A stretch of DNA of 9,807 bases, taken from NCBI GenBank assembly GCA_018060905.1, contig JAGOVD010000010.1, positions 1 through 9,807 on the forward strand, in the 5' to 3' direction. Both the position numbers and the translations under genes were made by a program. The DNA is from Minisyncoccota bacterium. Lineage in GTDB: Bacteria; Patescibacteriota; Minisyncoccia; Phycocordibacterales; UBA9973. The notes beneath the pieces are model-generated. The model was not told the DNA's origin and searched no databases. It worked only from the letters and a program-made list of their open reading frames with translations. This document shows, in pieces, positions 1-6,923 of this stretch. The first letter of the stretch is position 1. Every line of letters starts with the position of its first letter.

Positions 1-697
1 TCGTGAGTTTGAGACCAGAGAGGAGTTTGATGCGCGTATTGATCTGCTTGTACGTCAGTGCATTAAAGTAGGTGACCACGCGTAGTACACCATCGAGGCG
101 GAATCTGAGCTCCACCTTGTCTTCCATGGGTTCGACGTGGACATCAGAGGCACCGAGACCGATGCCTGCACCAAGGATAATCTCAAGGATACGCGAGAGG
201 TGGTGGGCAGAGCTGTCATCGGCGAGCGCTGTTTCGATCTCGCGGACTGCATCATCGAGCGTTTTGATCTTCTGAGACAGTTCGACGAGGACGTCGGGAG
301 AAACATCGAGACCACCTGCACGACTTCGTGTTGCAAAGGAGAGATCTTCGTAGCGACTCCAGACCTTTTTCATACTGTTTTCGCTCGCCATGACAAACGT
401 CACATCAAAACCCTTTGCTTCAAGCATTGTTTTTGCCTTGAGTGCGCCGTCAGCAACAGGGGAGCGTACGGCGAGCATGAGCTTCTTGCCGATGAGTTTG
501 TATGGAGCAACATCGAGTGCACGAGCGTCTTTTTCTTCCATGAGTCGGATCGCATCGTTGTCTATGGGTTGACCAGCGAGGTTGACGGACGATATGCCGT
601 ACCGTGTCTGTGCCAGCATTGCGACCAGGTCTTCTTCTTCTTCGGTGCGAAGATTTGAAAATCGCTTTTGTTGTTCTTCTTCATCAAAGTGAACCAT
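1..697 (-). CDS. GspE/PulE/PilB-type secretion or type IV pilus assembly ATPase, N-terminal part (cut by window edge)
   Basis: This is a cytoplasmic hexameric ATPase of the family that powers type IV pilus assembly or type II secretion. The frame is open from the ATG at 697 down to base 2 with no stop (232 codons), so the Walker A and B motifs lie outside the window. Residues about 22-118 resemble the MshEN/T2SSE N-terminal domain (YGISSVNL near 33, an acidic helix, the VAPYKLIGKKLMLAVRSP segment near 63-80, then a conserved Tyr at 116). Residues 183-190 read ASDVHVEP, followed by a DGVLR segment at 202-206. These are the signature of the N2 domain that precedes the ATPase core (usually ASDIHIEP...RIDGVL). 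Residues 3-25 are very rich in Glu and Gln. The start is the first ATG after a -10-like box; a weak AGG lies 6-8 bases upstream. Sequence alone cannot separate PilB from GspE. A plus-strand ORF across 137-658 is its antisense shadow. Confidence 0.9.
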   Translation of the reverse strand, partial: MVHFDEEEQQKRFSNLRTEEEEDLVAMLAQTRYGISSVNLAGQPIDNDAIRLMEEKDARALDVAPYKLIGKKLMLAVRSPVADGALKAKTMLEAKGFDVTFVMASENSMKKVWSRYEDLSFATRSRAGGLDVSPDVLVELSQKIKTLDDAVREIETALADDSSAHHLSRILEIILGAGIGLGASDVHVEPMEDKVELRFRLDGVLRVVTYFNALTYKQINTRIKLLSGLKLT

Positions 698-704
698 TGT
701 GCCT

Positions 705-712
705 ATAGTATA
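705..712 (-). promoter_or_regulatory. Putative -10 element of the GspE/PilB-type gene, close to its ATG
   Basis: Read on the minus strand, TATACT (712-707) lies 9 bases before the ATG at 697, and an overlapping TACTAT (710-705) lies 7 bases before it. There is no convincing -35 at 16-18 bases. If real, transcription would start at or within a few bases of the start codon. The spacing matches four other genes in this window. Confidence 0.45.
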
Positions 713-776
713 GCGTAGTTTGAGTAGGAGTGAGTACAACATCATCAGGAGATACTACAAAAAGAGGCAGGCGAGA

Positions 777-794
777 CCCCACCATAGGGTTGGG
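777..794. other. Imperfect hairpin in the divergent intergenic region
   Basis: CCCCACC (777-783) can pair with GGTTGGG (788-794) around a 4-base loop, with one C/T mismatch at 780/791. No T tract follows, so it is not a normal terminator. It ends ten bases before the -35 box of the next promoter. Its bases resemble the perfect hairpin at 4077-4106 (both contain CCCCACCATA). Apart from this and the two promoters, the 183-base gap 698-880 shows nothing recognisable. Confidence 0.3.
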
Positions 795-803
795 AGAGGG
801 TAG

Positions 804-832
804 TTGACAATATCTATTATATATGCTAGTAT
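804..832 (+). promoter_or_regulatory. Strong extended -10 promoter for the secreted protein gene
   Basis: A perfect -35 TTGACA (804-809), a 17-base spacer and TAGTAT (827-832) preceded by TGC (824-826) form a textbook sigma-70 promoter with an extended -10. The predicted start near 839 gives a leader of about 40 bases. The leader is A-rich, poor in G and has no Shine-Dalgarno sequence. Confidence 0.85.
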
Positions 833-880
833 AAAGCTAAACAAAAACAAACAATATTTTTAACCAAAAATAAGTTTATT

Positions 881-1927
881 ATGAAAAAAGTTCTTTTAAA
901 TGTAATGCTAGTACTGTTTTTTGCAGGACCGGCATCAGCACGTGAAAATCTCGTACATCACTCCTTCATGAAGGGTAAGTATGTTGGGAAGGTTGAACCA
1001 GTAGTGTTTAAAAACACTGCAATGGTTGGCCTGTTCTCAGGCGACGGAAAATATTGGAATACGGCCAACTCGGGCATGACGCTCGATGAGATGGCTGATG
1101 AACATCGCAAAAATGCGATGTACATATTCAACCAGACCCAACTCAGCAACATCGAAATGATAGAGCTGATAAGGGCTTCTCACCTGGCGCTGCCTCCAGA
1201 CAACATGGGGCAAACGTACAAAGTAGGCTGCATCCCTCACGGGGGCGGACTAAAACTATTTTATCGTCCCGCATACAAGAAAGGGGACACCATGTTAAAT
1301 GGCGAGAAATGCCTCTATGATGAGATGGGACTCTTCTTTACCGGATGGTACAAAGGGTATCACTACAACAATGTCATGTGGACCTTGAGTGCTTGTGGAA
1401 ATCCGGCCGTGCCAGTTGCAGTAGAACGTACTGCGTATGTTGCACCGGAAGAACCCGATGTATACAAGGAGAATCCAATTGCACCTGCTAAACCAGCAGC
1501 ACTGCCTGAGGACACTGTAGTTAGGGGTAACAATAACGTTAACAATAATACGTTAACGATATTGGTCAAATACGACCAGCCTGCGGCACCTCCAGCTCCG
1601 GCGTCAGCTCCAGCAGCAACAGCACCTGCCTCAACAGGGTCAAGCTGTAATGGTGATCATCACCAAAGCTGTAATCACAAGGAAAAGAAAGACAAAGTTC
1701 CTTTTGGACAGACGTTTGGTGGACAAGTGTTGGCAAACACCATTGGAACATTTGTTGGTGGGACAGGAGCGGTCTTGGCAGGAAATGCACTACTACCTCA
1801 GCAACGGCAAACTGTTATCTACGGAGGTGGCGGTGGAGTAATTCAGCAACCAGGAGGACCTGTTAGTCCTCCTACAGGGTTTACGCCTATCTCTGGAGGA
1901 GGAAGCGGATTTGGTTTTAATCCTTAA
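881..1927 (+). CDS. Secreted protein of unknown function with low-complexity C-terminal half
   Basis: I do not recognise this 348-residue protein. Residues 1-20 are a clear Sec signal peptide (MKK, a hydrophobic core, then GPASA before RE), so it is exported. Residues 21-175 look like a folded domain with Cys117, Cys144 and Cys172 and aromatic-rich strands around 125-170. Residues 175-255 are a Pro/Ala-rich linker interrupted by an Asn-rich stretch (216-223). A Cys/His cluster follows, CNGDHHQSCNH at 256-266, and then a KEKKDK basic patch. Residues 276-305 form a Gly-rich hydrophobic stretch like a glycine zipper (GQTFGGQVLANTIGTFVGG...), which might insert in or lie on a membrane. The last 35 residues are Gly/Pro/Gln-rich. 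It has its own promoter and terminator, so it is probably monocistronic. The start at MKK directly follows the leader and gives a complete signal peptide. Disulfide formation could involve the DsbB-like system at 8196-9091; that link is inference. Confidence 0.85.
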   Translation: MKKVLLNVMLVLFFAGPASARENLVHHSFMKGKYVGKVEPVVFKNTAMVGLFSGDGKYWNTANSGMTLDEMADEHRKNAMYIFNQTQLSNIEMIELIRASHLALPPDNMGQTYKVGCIPHGGGLKLFYRPAYKKGDTMLNGEKCLYDEMGLFFTGWYKGYHYNNVMWTLSACGNPAVPVAVERTAYVAPEEPDVYKENPIAPAKPAALPEDTVVRGNNNVNNNTLTILVKYDQPAAPPAPASAPAATAPASTGSSCNGDHHQSCNHKEKKDKVPFGQTFGGQVLANTIGTFVGGTGAVLAGNALLPQQRQTVIYGGGGGVIQQPGGPVSPPTGFTPISGGGSGFGFNP

Positions 1928-1951
1928 ACAACATTAAAAAATAACTTAAAA

Positions 1952-1980
1952 AGGGCAGCTTCGCTGCCCTCTATTCTTTA
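1952..1980 (+). terminator. Rho-independent-type terminator after the secreted protein gene
   Basis: AGGGCAG (1952-1958) pairs perfectly with CTGCCCT (1964-1970) around a CTTCG loop. A-rich sequence precedes it and a moderately T-rich CTATTCTTTA tail follows. It sits 25 bases after the stop codon. The tail is weaker than an ideal T run. Confidence 0.75.
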
Positions 1981-2021
1981 GGGCCGTATGTGTAAACTAT
2001 ATAGGGAACTAAAGAGTGGTA

Positions 2022-2050
2022 TTGACTTCTAAGACGTATTATGGTATGAT
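2022..2050 (+). promoter_or_regulatory. Strong extended -10 promoter for the surface repeat protein
   Basis: TTGACT (2022-2027), a 17-base spacer and TATGAT (2045-2050) with TGG directly before it repeat the architecture of the promoter at 804-832. Transcription should begin near 2057, so the upstream in-frame ATG at 2016 cannot be the start of this gene. The leader contains an A-rich run just before the ATG at 2085. Confidence 0.85.
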
Positions 2051-2084
2051 ACCACTGTCGATATTATTAAGTGCAAAAAGAAAA

Positions 2085-4061
2085 ATGAGTATGAAAAAAT
2101 TTATTACAACAATTCTCGCAACAACACTCGGACTCGCATTCTTTGCCCCGATGGTTTTTGCTGGTGGCTTCAATGATAGTCCGCAAGATCTGCCGACAGT
2201 CATGGTTGCAAACCATACCCAAAACCCCTGTGGTGGTGGGCCTGGTGCTGGGTGTTGGACCACGTCGGTCTCTGCACAGCCAGGAGATACTGTGTCGGTA
2301 CGAGTGTATTATCACAATACAACTGACCAAACAGCATCGAGTGTTTCTCTTGGACTTGGTCCAAAGAACAACAGTGCAAGTACTAGCCATACGCTCACCG
2401 GAGGTGTTGCGGTTGGTGGTATGGTAGTTGCACAAAGTAGTGCTTCCGTACAATTGAGTTCATCGGCAACGTTGAACTTCATTCCGGGATCAGTACGTTG
2501 GTATCCAAACCAATCAATCACTACAAGCCAAACATTGCTCGCAAATGAGAGCGCACTCTTTACCAACGGTACTGGTCTTCCTATTGGAAACATCAGTCCT
2601 GGATGGGCATCGCAGGGTTCTGTCGTTGCAAGCTTCAAGGTTGGTGGAAGCACCACTACTGTCGGCGAATGTTATATCAACAGCTTTGATGCTGATGACT
2701 ATACGATCGAAGAAGGTGATGATGTTGAACTCACCTGGAGAACCAGTGACTGTGACTATGTTACCGTCAGTACAATCTCTGGTCAGCTCAACCCTGATGA
2801 TGAGCGAATCGTTAGTCCTGATAGTACTACTACATACACACTTCGTGCGTATGATAATACAGGTACTCTCGGTGATACGAAAACTCTCACTATTACCGTT
2901 GACGAGCCGAATAATGACGTGTGTGAAATCGATAGCTTTAGCGCATCTCCTTCATCAATCGATCGAGGAGACGACAGCACACTTCGATGGAACACCTCAG
3001 GTGCGGTTGACTACGTTACGATTAGCAACCTCTCGGGTCAGCGCAACGACGATGGCTCAGTGAGTGTTAGTCCGTACAGTACCACCACATACACACTTCG
3101 TGCGTACTGTGACAACGGTGACACTGAAACTCGCACGGTTACCCTTCGGGTAAATGCAGTGGATGTTTCAAGTGCACCACAGGCAATCACGACTGTTGCA
3201 ACCATTCTTGGTAACACACAGGCGCGATTGAATGGTCTCGCTGTTCCCAATACAACCCGCAGTACCACTGCATGGTTTGAATGGGGAGTAAGTGGATCAT
3301 TTGGTAACCGAACAAACACCCAAACAGTTACGAGTGGCAATAGTTCGCAGTATTATAGTGACGTTGTGTCAGGACTTGTTCCTGGTGGCGTGTACTACTA
3401 CCGTGCTGTTGTCCGAAATGAAAACGGTACTGCCTACGGCGATACGGTTCGATTTCAAACTACTCGAACAACAACTATTGTTACTCCATCCCCACGACCT
3501 ATCGTACAGACCGTACGAAACGTTGTGGTAGCCCAGAGCGCGCCGTCACTCCTTGAACTTCGTGTTGAAAGTAACTACGATCACATGTGTGTGAACGGGG
3601 TGATGGATTACACGATTACGTATCGAAATATCTCAAACCAAACACTTGAGAACACCGTACTCCAGTTCAATCATCCAAAAGAAATCACGTACCTCTCGGC
3701 TTCACGTGGTGAATACGAAGTCGTTGATCGAACATTGACGATTGATCTCGGAAGTGTGAAACCAGGAGAGCAGGGAACAATCACCATCCATGCTCGAGTG
3801 AACGACACTGCAGTTCGTGGCAACCTTACCGTTGCAACCGCAACAGTGGTCTACACAAACTCACAGACACATGCTCAAGAAGATGCAACTGCATACTCAT
3901 TGATCACTGTGTCGGATGATTGCCCAAACCTTCTCGGTGCAAGCGCCGTTGGATTTGGAGCGTTCCTCCCAAACACATTGCTTGGATGGTTACTCCTCAT
4001 ACTCATCATTCTCGCACTTATCGTTCTCGGACGACACCTCTATAAGAAAAAGGAACAATAA
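2085..4061 (+). CDS. Multi-domain surface protein: signal peptide, two Ig-like repeats, FnIII-like and DUF11-like domains, C-terminal membrane anchor
   Basis: A 658-residue exported protein, probably displayed on the cell surface. Residues 1-26 are a signal peptide ending VFA before GG. Residues 27-190 form a beta-rich domain resembling DUF11/CARD-like domains (PGDTVSVRVYYHNTTDQ near 67). Two tandem Ig-like repeats of about 84 residues start at Cys196 and Cys280, each with an SxxSGQ segment and an STTTYTLRAY strand. Residues about 363-460 are FnIII-like (WFEWGVSG, then YYYRAVVRNENGTAYGDTVRF). Residues about 485-613 match a DUF11-type repeat (DYTITYRNISNQTLENT, then LGSVKPGEQGTITI). At 628 the sequence LPNTL is followed by a hydrophobic helix (about 633-649) and an RHLYKKKEQ tail. 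This resembles an LPXTG sorting signal with Leu in place of Gly. The long 2016 start is excluded by the promoter. ATG 2091 (MKKF) is an equally possible start. A role in adhesion or an S-layer-like coat is inference. Confidence 0.85.
   Translation: MSMKKFITTILATTLGLAFFAPMVFAGGFNDSPQDLPTVMVANHTQNPCGGGPGAGCWTTSVSAQPGDTVSVRVYYHNTTDQTASSVSLGLGPKNNSASTSHTLTGGVAVGGMVVAQSSASVQLSSSATLNFIPGSVRWYPNQSITTSQTLLANESALFTNGTGLPIGNISPGWASQGSVVASFKVGGSTTTVGECYINSFDADDYTIEEGDDVELTWRTSDCDYVTVSTISGQLNPDDERIVSPDSTTTYTLRAYDNTGTLGDTKTLTITVDEPNNDVCEIDSFSASPSSIDRGDDSTLRWNTSGAVDYVTISNLSGQRNDDGSVSVSPYSTTTYTLRAYCDNGDTETRTVTLRVNAVDVSSAPQAITTVATILGNTQARLNGLAVPNTTRSTTAWFEWGVSGSFGNRTNTQTVTSGNSSQYYSDVVSGLVPGGVYYYRAVVRNENGTAYGDTVRFQTTRTTTIVTPSPRPIVQTVRNVVVAQSAPSLLELRVESNYDHMCVNGVMDYTITYRNISNQTLENTVLQFNHPKEITYLSASRGEYEVVDRTLTIDLGSVKPGEQGTITIHARVNDTAVRGNLTVATATVVYTNSQTHAQEDATAYSLITVSDDCPNLLGASAVGFGAFLPNTLLGWLLLILIILALIVLGRHLYKKKEQ
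2670..3158 (+). repeat. Tandem Ig-like repeat pair within the surface protein gene
   Basis: Two copies of an Ig-like module start at Cys codons 2670 and 2922. At DNA level the copies share a perfect 20-base identity, ACATACACACTTCGTGCGTA, at 2832-2851 and 3087-3106 (offset 255 bases, 85 codons). The rest has diverged. This points to an old internal duplication with a conserved core strand, or to occasional gene conversion. Confidence 0.75.
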
Positions 4062-4076
4062 ACCCCTTTTCTCTCT

Positions 4077-4107
4077 AAACCTCCCCACCATACGGTGGGG
4101 AGGTTTT
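4077..4107 (+). terminator. Perfect 13-bp hairpin terminator between the surface protein gene and tsaE
   Basis: Bases 4077-4089 (AAACCTCCCCACC) pair without mismatch with 4094-4106 around the loop ATAC, and a T run closes the right arm (4104-4107). The stem is A-rich at its base and T-rich on the exit side, so it could end transcription in either direction. Its right arm lies directly before the -10 box of tsaE, leaving no room for a separate -35. Confidence 0.88.
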
Positions 4108-4108
4108 G

Positions 4109-4117
4109 TGTTAGAAT
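4109..4117 (+). promoter_or_regulatory. Extended -10 element of tsaE, six bases before its ATG
   Basis: TGTTAGAAT (4109-4117) is an extended -10 (TG-n-TAGAAT). The ATG at 4124 follows after six bases, where transcription would normally begin. The -35 position falls inside the terminator hairpin and does not match the consensus, so the TG extension may carry the promoter. A leaderless tsaE-polA mRNA is predicted. Confidence 0.6.
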
Positions 4118-4123
4118 CCCGGT

Positions 4124-4555
4124 ATGGATTTTCACTACACCGAACACGAGGTTGTCGCTACTGCCAAGCATGTCCTCGAACAGATTGTTCCGAATGCGCA
4201 CGGTGCAACCGTCGTAGGGCTCTCAGGAGACCTCGGAGCGGGCAAGACAACGCTCGTTAAAGCACTTGCACAACTGCTCGGTATTTCGGAGATAGTGGTG
4301 AGTCCGACATTTGTCATTGCCAAGTTTTATGACATACCAGGGGAAGGGAGATGGAAAGCACTCATTCATATTGATGCGTATCGCATCGAGCATACTGACG
4401 AGCTTGTTCCACTCGGATGGGAAAAACTCATCGCAGACCCTGCCACACTGATTGTCGTGGAGTGGCCTGAGCGCATTGCGACAATGCTTCCACCAACTGC
4501 ACACCGAATCCATATTGCACACACCGACACAGGGCGACACATCAAAGCCGTATGA
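4124..4555 (+). CDS. tsaE: tRNA threonylcarbamoyladenosine biosynthesis ATPase TsaE
   Basis: TsaE is the P-loop ATPase that works with TsaB and TsaD to place threonylcarbamoyl on A37 of ANN-decoding tRNAs, in the cytoplasm. The 143-residue length is typical. Residues 35-44 are the Walker A motif GDLGAGKTTL. SPTFV at 60-64 is the family switch segment. HIDAYRIE at 82-89 matches the conserved HxDxYR motif, and VVEWPER at 111-117 is the Walker B-like motif with its Glu and Trp. The start is the first ATG in the frame, just after an extended -10 box, with no Shine-Dalgarno sequence. The stop TGA overlaps the polA ATG (ATGA), so the two are probably co-transcribed and translationally coupled. TsaB and TsaD are not in the window. 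Confidence 0.96.
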   Translation: MDFHYTEHEVVATAKHVLEQIVPNAHGATVVGLSGDLGAGKTTLVKALAQLLGISEIVVSPTFVIAKFYDIPGEGRWKALIHIDAYRIEHTDELVPLGWEKLIADPATLIVVEWPERIATMLPPTAHRIHIAHTDTGRHIKAV

Positions 4556-6906
4556 AAAAACAATTACCACACAAAACACTTGTTCTCCTCGATGCGCATG
4601 CAATTATTCATCGGGCATATCATGCGCTCCCCAATTTCGCCAACAGTGCCGGTGTGCCAACAGGGGCACTGTACGGCATCACCGCAATGTTTATTCGAAT
4701 CGTTGAAGAGTTGAAACCAGACTACATTGTTGCTGCGTACGATCTCCCCAAGCCCACATTTCGACACCTCGCATACGATGGGTATAAGAAAGGTCGTGTG
4801 AAAGCAGAAGATGATCTCGTCGCACAGCTCCAGAGCTCACGAGAACTCTTTGAAGCATTTGGTGTCCCCTGCATTGATGCCGAAGGGTTTGAGGCAGACG
4901 ACGTCATTGGGACCCTTGTGGAGCAGTACCGTAGCGACCCTACACTCACGATTATCATTGCGTCGGGGGATATGGATACGTTGCAGCTCGTTGAAGATAA
5001 AAAGGTGCAAGTCTTCACCCTCAAAAAGGGTATCACCGATACCATTCTCTACGATGAGGACGCAGTCATTGTCCGGTATGGCTTTACCCCTGCTCAGCTT
5101 GTCGACTACAAAGGACTTCGAGGGGACCCATCGGACAATATCATCGGCGTGCATGGCATCGGGGAAAAAACAGCAACAAATATTATTAAAACGTTTGGAT
5201 CAATCGAAGGACTGTACACAGCACTTGAAGCAGATCCACACAATGCAAAAAAGGCAGGAGTCAGCGATCGAATGACGGCAATACTCCTTGAACACAAAGA
5301 CGATGCCTTTTTTTCAAAAACACTCGCAACTATTCGTCGAGATGCTCCGGTCACGTTTGCACTACCGAAACAATCGTATCGTGACGCCGTGAATCAAGAA
5401 AAAATTCTCGCCAAAGTTGCCGAGTACGAATTTCGAAGTTTACTCCCGCGTATTCGCAAACTCTTTGCCTTTGAAGAACAAACACCGGTCGAAGAAGTGG
5501 ATCCAACACTACTTCGAGAAGTATCGATTGCACTCTGGGTGCTGTATTCTGAAAATACCAATCCAGGGTATGAAGCGATCCTCGAACGGACACACAAAAA
5601 AACATTACGTGAAGCATATAGTGTCATACTGGAAGAGCTCGCAAAAAAGGGAGGGCTCGATGTCTTTACTGATATTGAAAAACCACTCATTCCAATCATT
5701 GCAACTATGGAGCAATGGGGGATCATGATTGACCAGCCCTACTTTGAAACACTAAAAGATCGAATGAAAAAACAACTCCATGCTATCGAGCAAGAAATTA
5801 CCGCACTCACCGGGACGTCGATTAATCTCAACTCACCTAAACAAATGTCAGAATTATTGTTTACTACACTCGGACTTTCCCCAAAGGGAAAGCAAAAGGC
5901 AAGTGGGGCCTATACAACCAATGCCGAAACACTCGAATCTCTCATAGATGCACACCCTATCATTCCCAAAATACTCGAATATCGAGAGGTGCAGAAATTG
6001 CTGACCACGTATGTTGAGGCACTCCTCGGCCATGTGCAGGAGGATGGGAAAGTCCATGCAACATTTTTGCAGCACGGAACAACGACGGGGCGATTTTCAT
6101 CAGCGAACCCAAACCTGCAAAATATCCCAAACAAGGGTGATGCTGGCAAGGAGATCAGGCACGGATTTATTGCTCGCCCAGGGCACATCTTTATCGGGAG
6201 CGATTATTCTCAAATTGAATTACGCATCCTCGCACTTCTCTCGGGAGATGAGCGATTGCTCGAAACTTTTATCCGCGGTGAAGATATCCATGCACGAGTT
6301 GCTGCTGACATGTTTAGTGTCTCACCTGATGCTGTCACGAGCGATATGCGCCGTAAGGCAAAGGTGATCAACTTTGGTATCCTCTACGGTATGGGGGTGA
6401 CTGCGCTACAAAAAAATCTTGGGGCTACTCGTGAAGAAGCTGCGACGTACTACAAAAACTACTTTGACACCTTCCCAACGATTGCGGCATATATCGAGGA
6501 TACTAAAGCATTTGCGAGAGCACATGGGTACACGGAAACACTCTTTGGTCGACGTCGATATTTTCCAGGTATTACTTCAGGGGCACCATTCCTCCGAGCG
6601 TTTGCAGAACGTATGGCAGTCAACGCGCCGATACAAGGGACAAATGCAGATATCGTCAAAATAGCCATTGCCTGCATCGATACTGATCTTCGCAAGCAGG
6701 GACTGATTGATAGGGTACACCTTGTACTCCAAGTACACGATGAGCTCGTCTATGAGGTCGAAGAAGGCGTCAAAGATGTGGCAGAGCGTATCATTCGTGA
6801 AGCCATGATCGCTGTGTTTGAGCGAAGTCCTATCTCGGTCACCGGACCAACGGTACCGTTGGCTGTTTCTGTGGGTAGTGGGTATCGACTTGATGAGCTC
6901 AAATAA
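4552..6906 (+). CDS. polA: DNA polymerase I with 5'-nuclease and polymerase domains, 3'-5' exonuclease domain largely missing
   Basis: A 784-residue family A polymerase for Okazaki fragment maturation and repair. Residues 1-304 are the 5'-nuclease domain: Asp14, EADDVIGT (Asp116/117), GDMDTLQL (Asp140/142), GDPSDN (Asp192/195) and a helix-hairpin-helix after it. Residues 372-784 are the polymerase: motif A DYSQIELR with catalytic Asp551, motif B RRKAKVINFGILYG with Arg600, Lys604, Phe608 and Tyr612 (counterparts of E. coli R754, K758, F762, Y766), and motif C VHDE with Asp730. Only about 67 residues lie between the two parts, against about 200 in E. coli PolA. They align best with the C-terminal half of the exonuclease fold (ALWVLYSENTNPGYEAIL resembles the Taq AYLLDPSNT segment). 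The strands carrying the DxE catalytic residues are absent, so proofreading is not expected. The start overlaps the tsaE stop by four bases. Confidence 0.97.
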   Translation: MKKQLPHKTLVLLDAHAIIHRAYHALPNFANSAGVPTGALYGITAMFIRIVEELKPDYIVAAYDLPKPTFRHLAYDGYKKGRVKAEDDLVAQLQSSRELFEAFGVPCIDAEGFEADDVIGTLVEQYRSDPTLTIIIASGDMDTLQLVEDKKVQVFTLKKGITDTILYDEDAVIVRYGFTPAQLVDYKGLRGDPSDNIIGVHGIGEKTATNIIKTFGSIEGLYTALEADPHNAKKAGVSDRMTAILLEHKDDAFFSKTLATIRRDAPVTFALPKQSYRDAVNQEKILAKVAEYEFRSLLPRIRKLFAFEEQTPVEEVDPTLLREVSIALWVLYSENTNPGYEAILERTHKKTLREAYSVILEELAKKGGLDVFTDIEKPLIPIIATMEQWGIMIDQPYFETLKDRMKKQLHAIEQEITALTGTSINLNSPKQMSELLFTTLGLSPKGKQKASGAYTTNAETLESLIDAHPIIPKILEYREVQKLLTTYVEALLGHVQEDGKVHATFLQHGTTTGRFSSANPNLQNIPNKGDAGKEIRHGFIARPGHIFIGSDYSQIELRILALLSGDERLLETFIRGEDIHARVAADMFSVSPDAVTSDMRRKAKVINFGILYGMGVTALQKNLGATREEAATYYKNYFDTFPTIAAYIEDTKAFARAHGYTETLFGRRRYFPGITSGAPFLRAFAERMAVNAPIQGTNADIVKIAIACIDTDLRKQGLIDRVHLVLQVHDELVYEVEEGVKDVAERIIREAMIAVFERSPISVTGPTVPLAVSVGSGYRLDELK

Positions 6907-6917
6907 CCGTATACAAT
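6890..6917 (+). promoter_or_regulatory. Promoter inside the 3' end of polA for the methyltransferase-like gene
   Basis: TTGATG (6890-6895) and TACAAT (6912-6917) are separated by 16 bases. The -10 ends six bases before the ATG at 6924, so transcription would start at the start codon itself. The -35 lies within the last codons of polA. Read-through from polA could also supply transcript. Confidence 0.6.
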
Positions 6918-6923
6918 GATGGT

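Noticed and set aside
137..658. Plus-strand 173-codon ORF, and the minus-strand ORF at 55-336
   Set aside because: Both are out-of-frame shadows of the GspE/PilB-type gene on the minus strand, which runs open through the region with clear family motifs.
1536..1557. Repeated ACGTTAAC (1536-1543 and 1550-1557)
   Set aside because: It lies in the Asn-rich coding stretch of the secreted protein, where low-complexity codons explain it; no regulatory role is indicated.
2016..2084. N-terminal extension of the surface protein to the ATG at 2016
   Set aside because: The -35 and -10 of a near-consensus promoter lie inside it, and starting at 2085 or 2091 gives a clean signal peptide.
3916..4260. Plus-strand ORF bridging the surface gene end and tsaE
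   Set aside because: It spans a perfect terminator hairpin and two recognised genes in other frames, and its translation has no family features.
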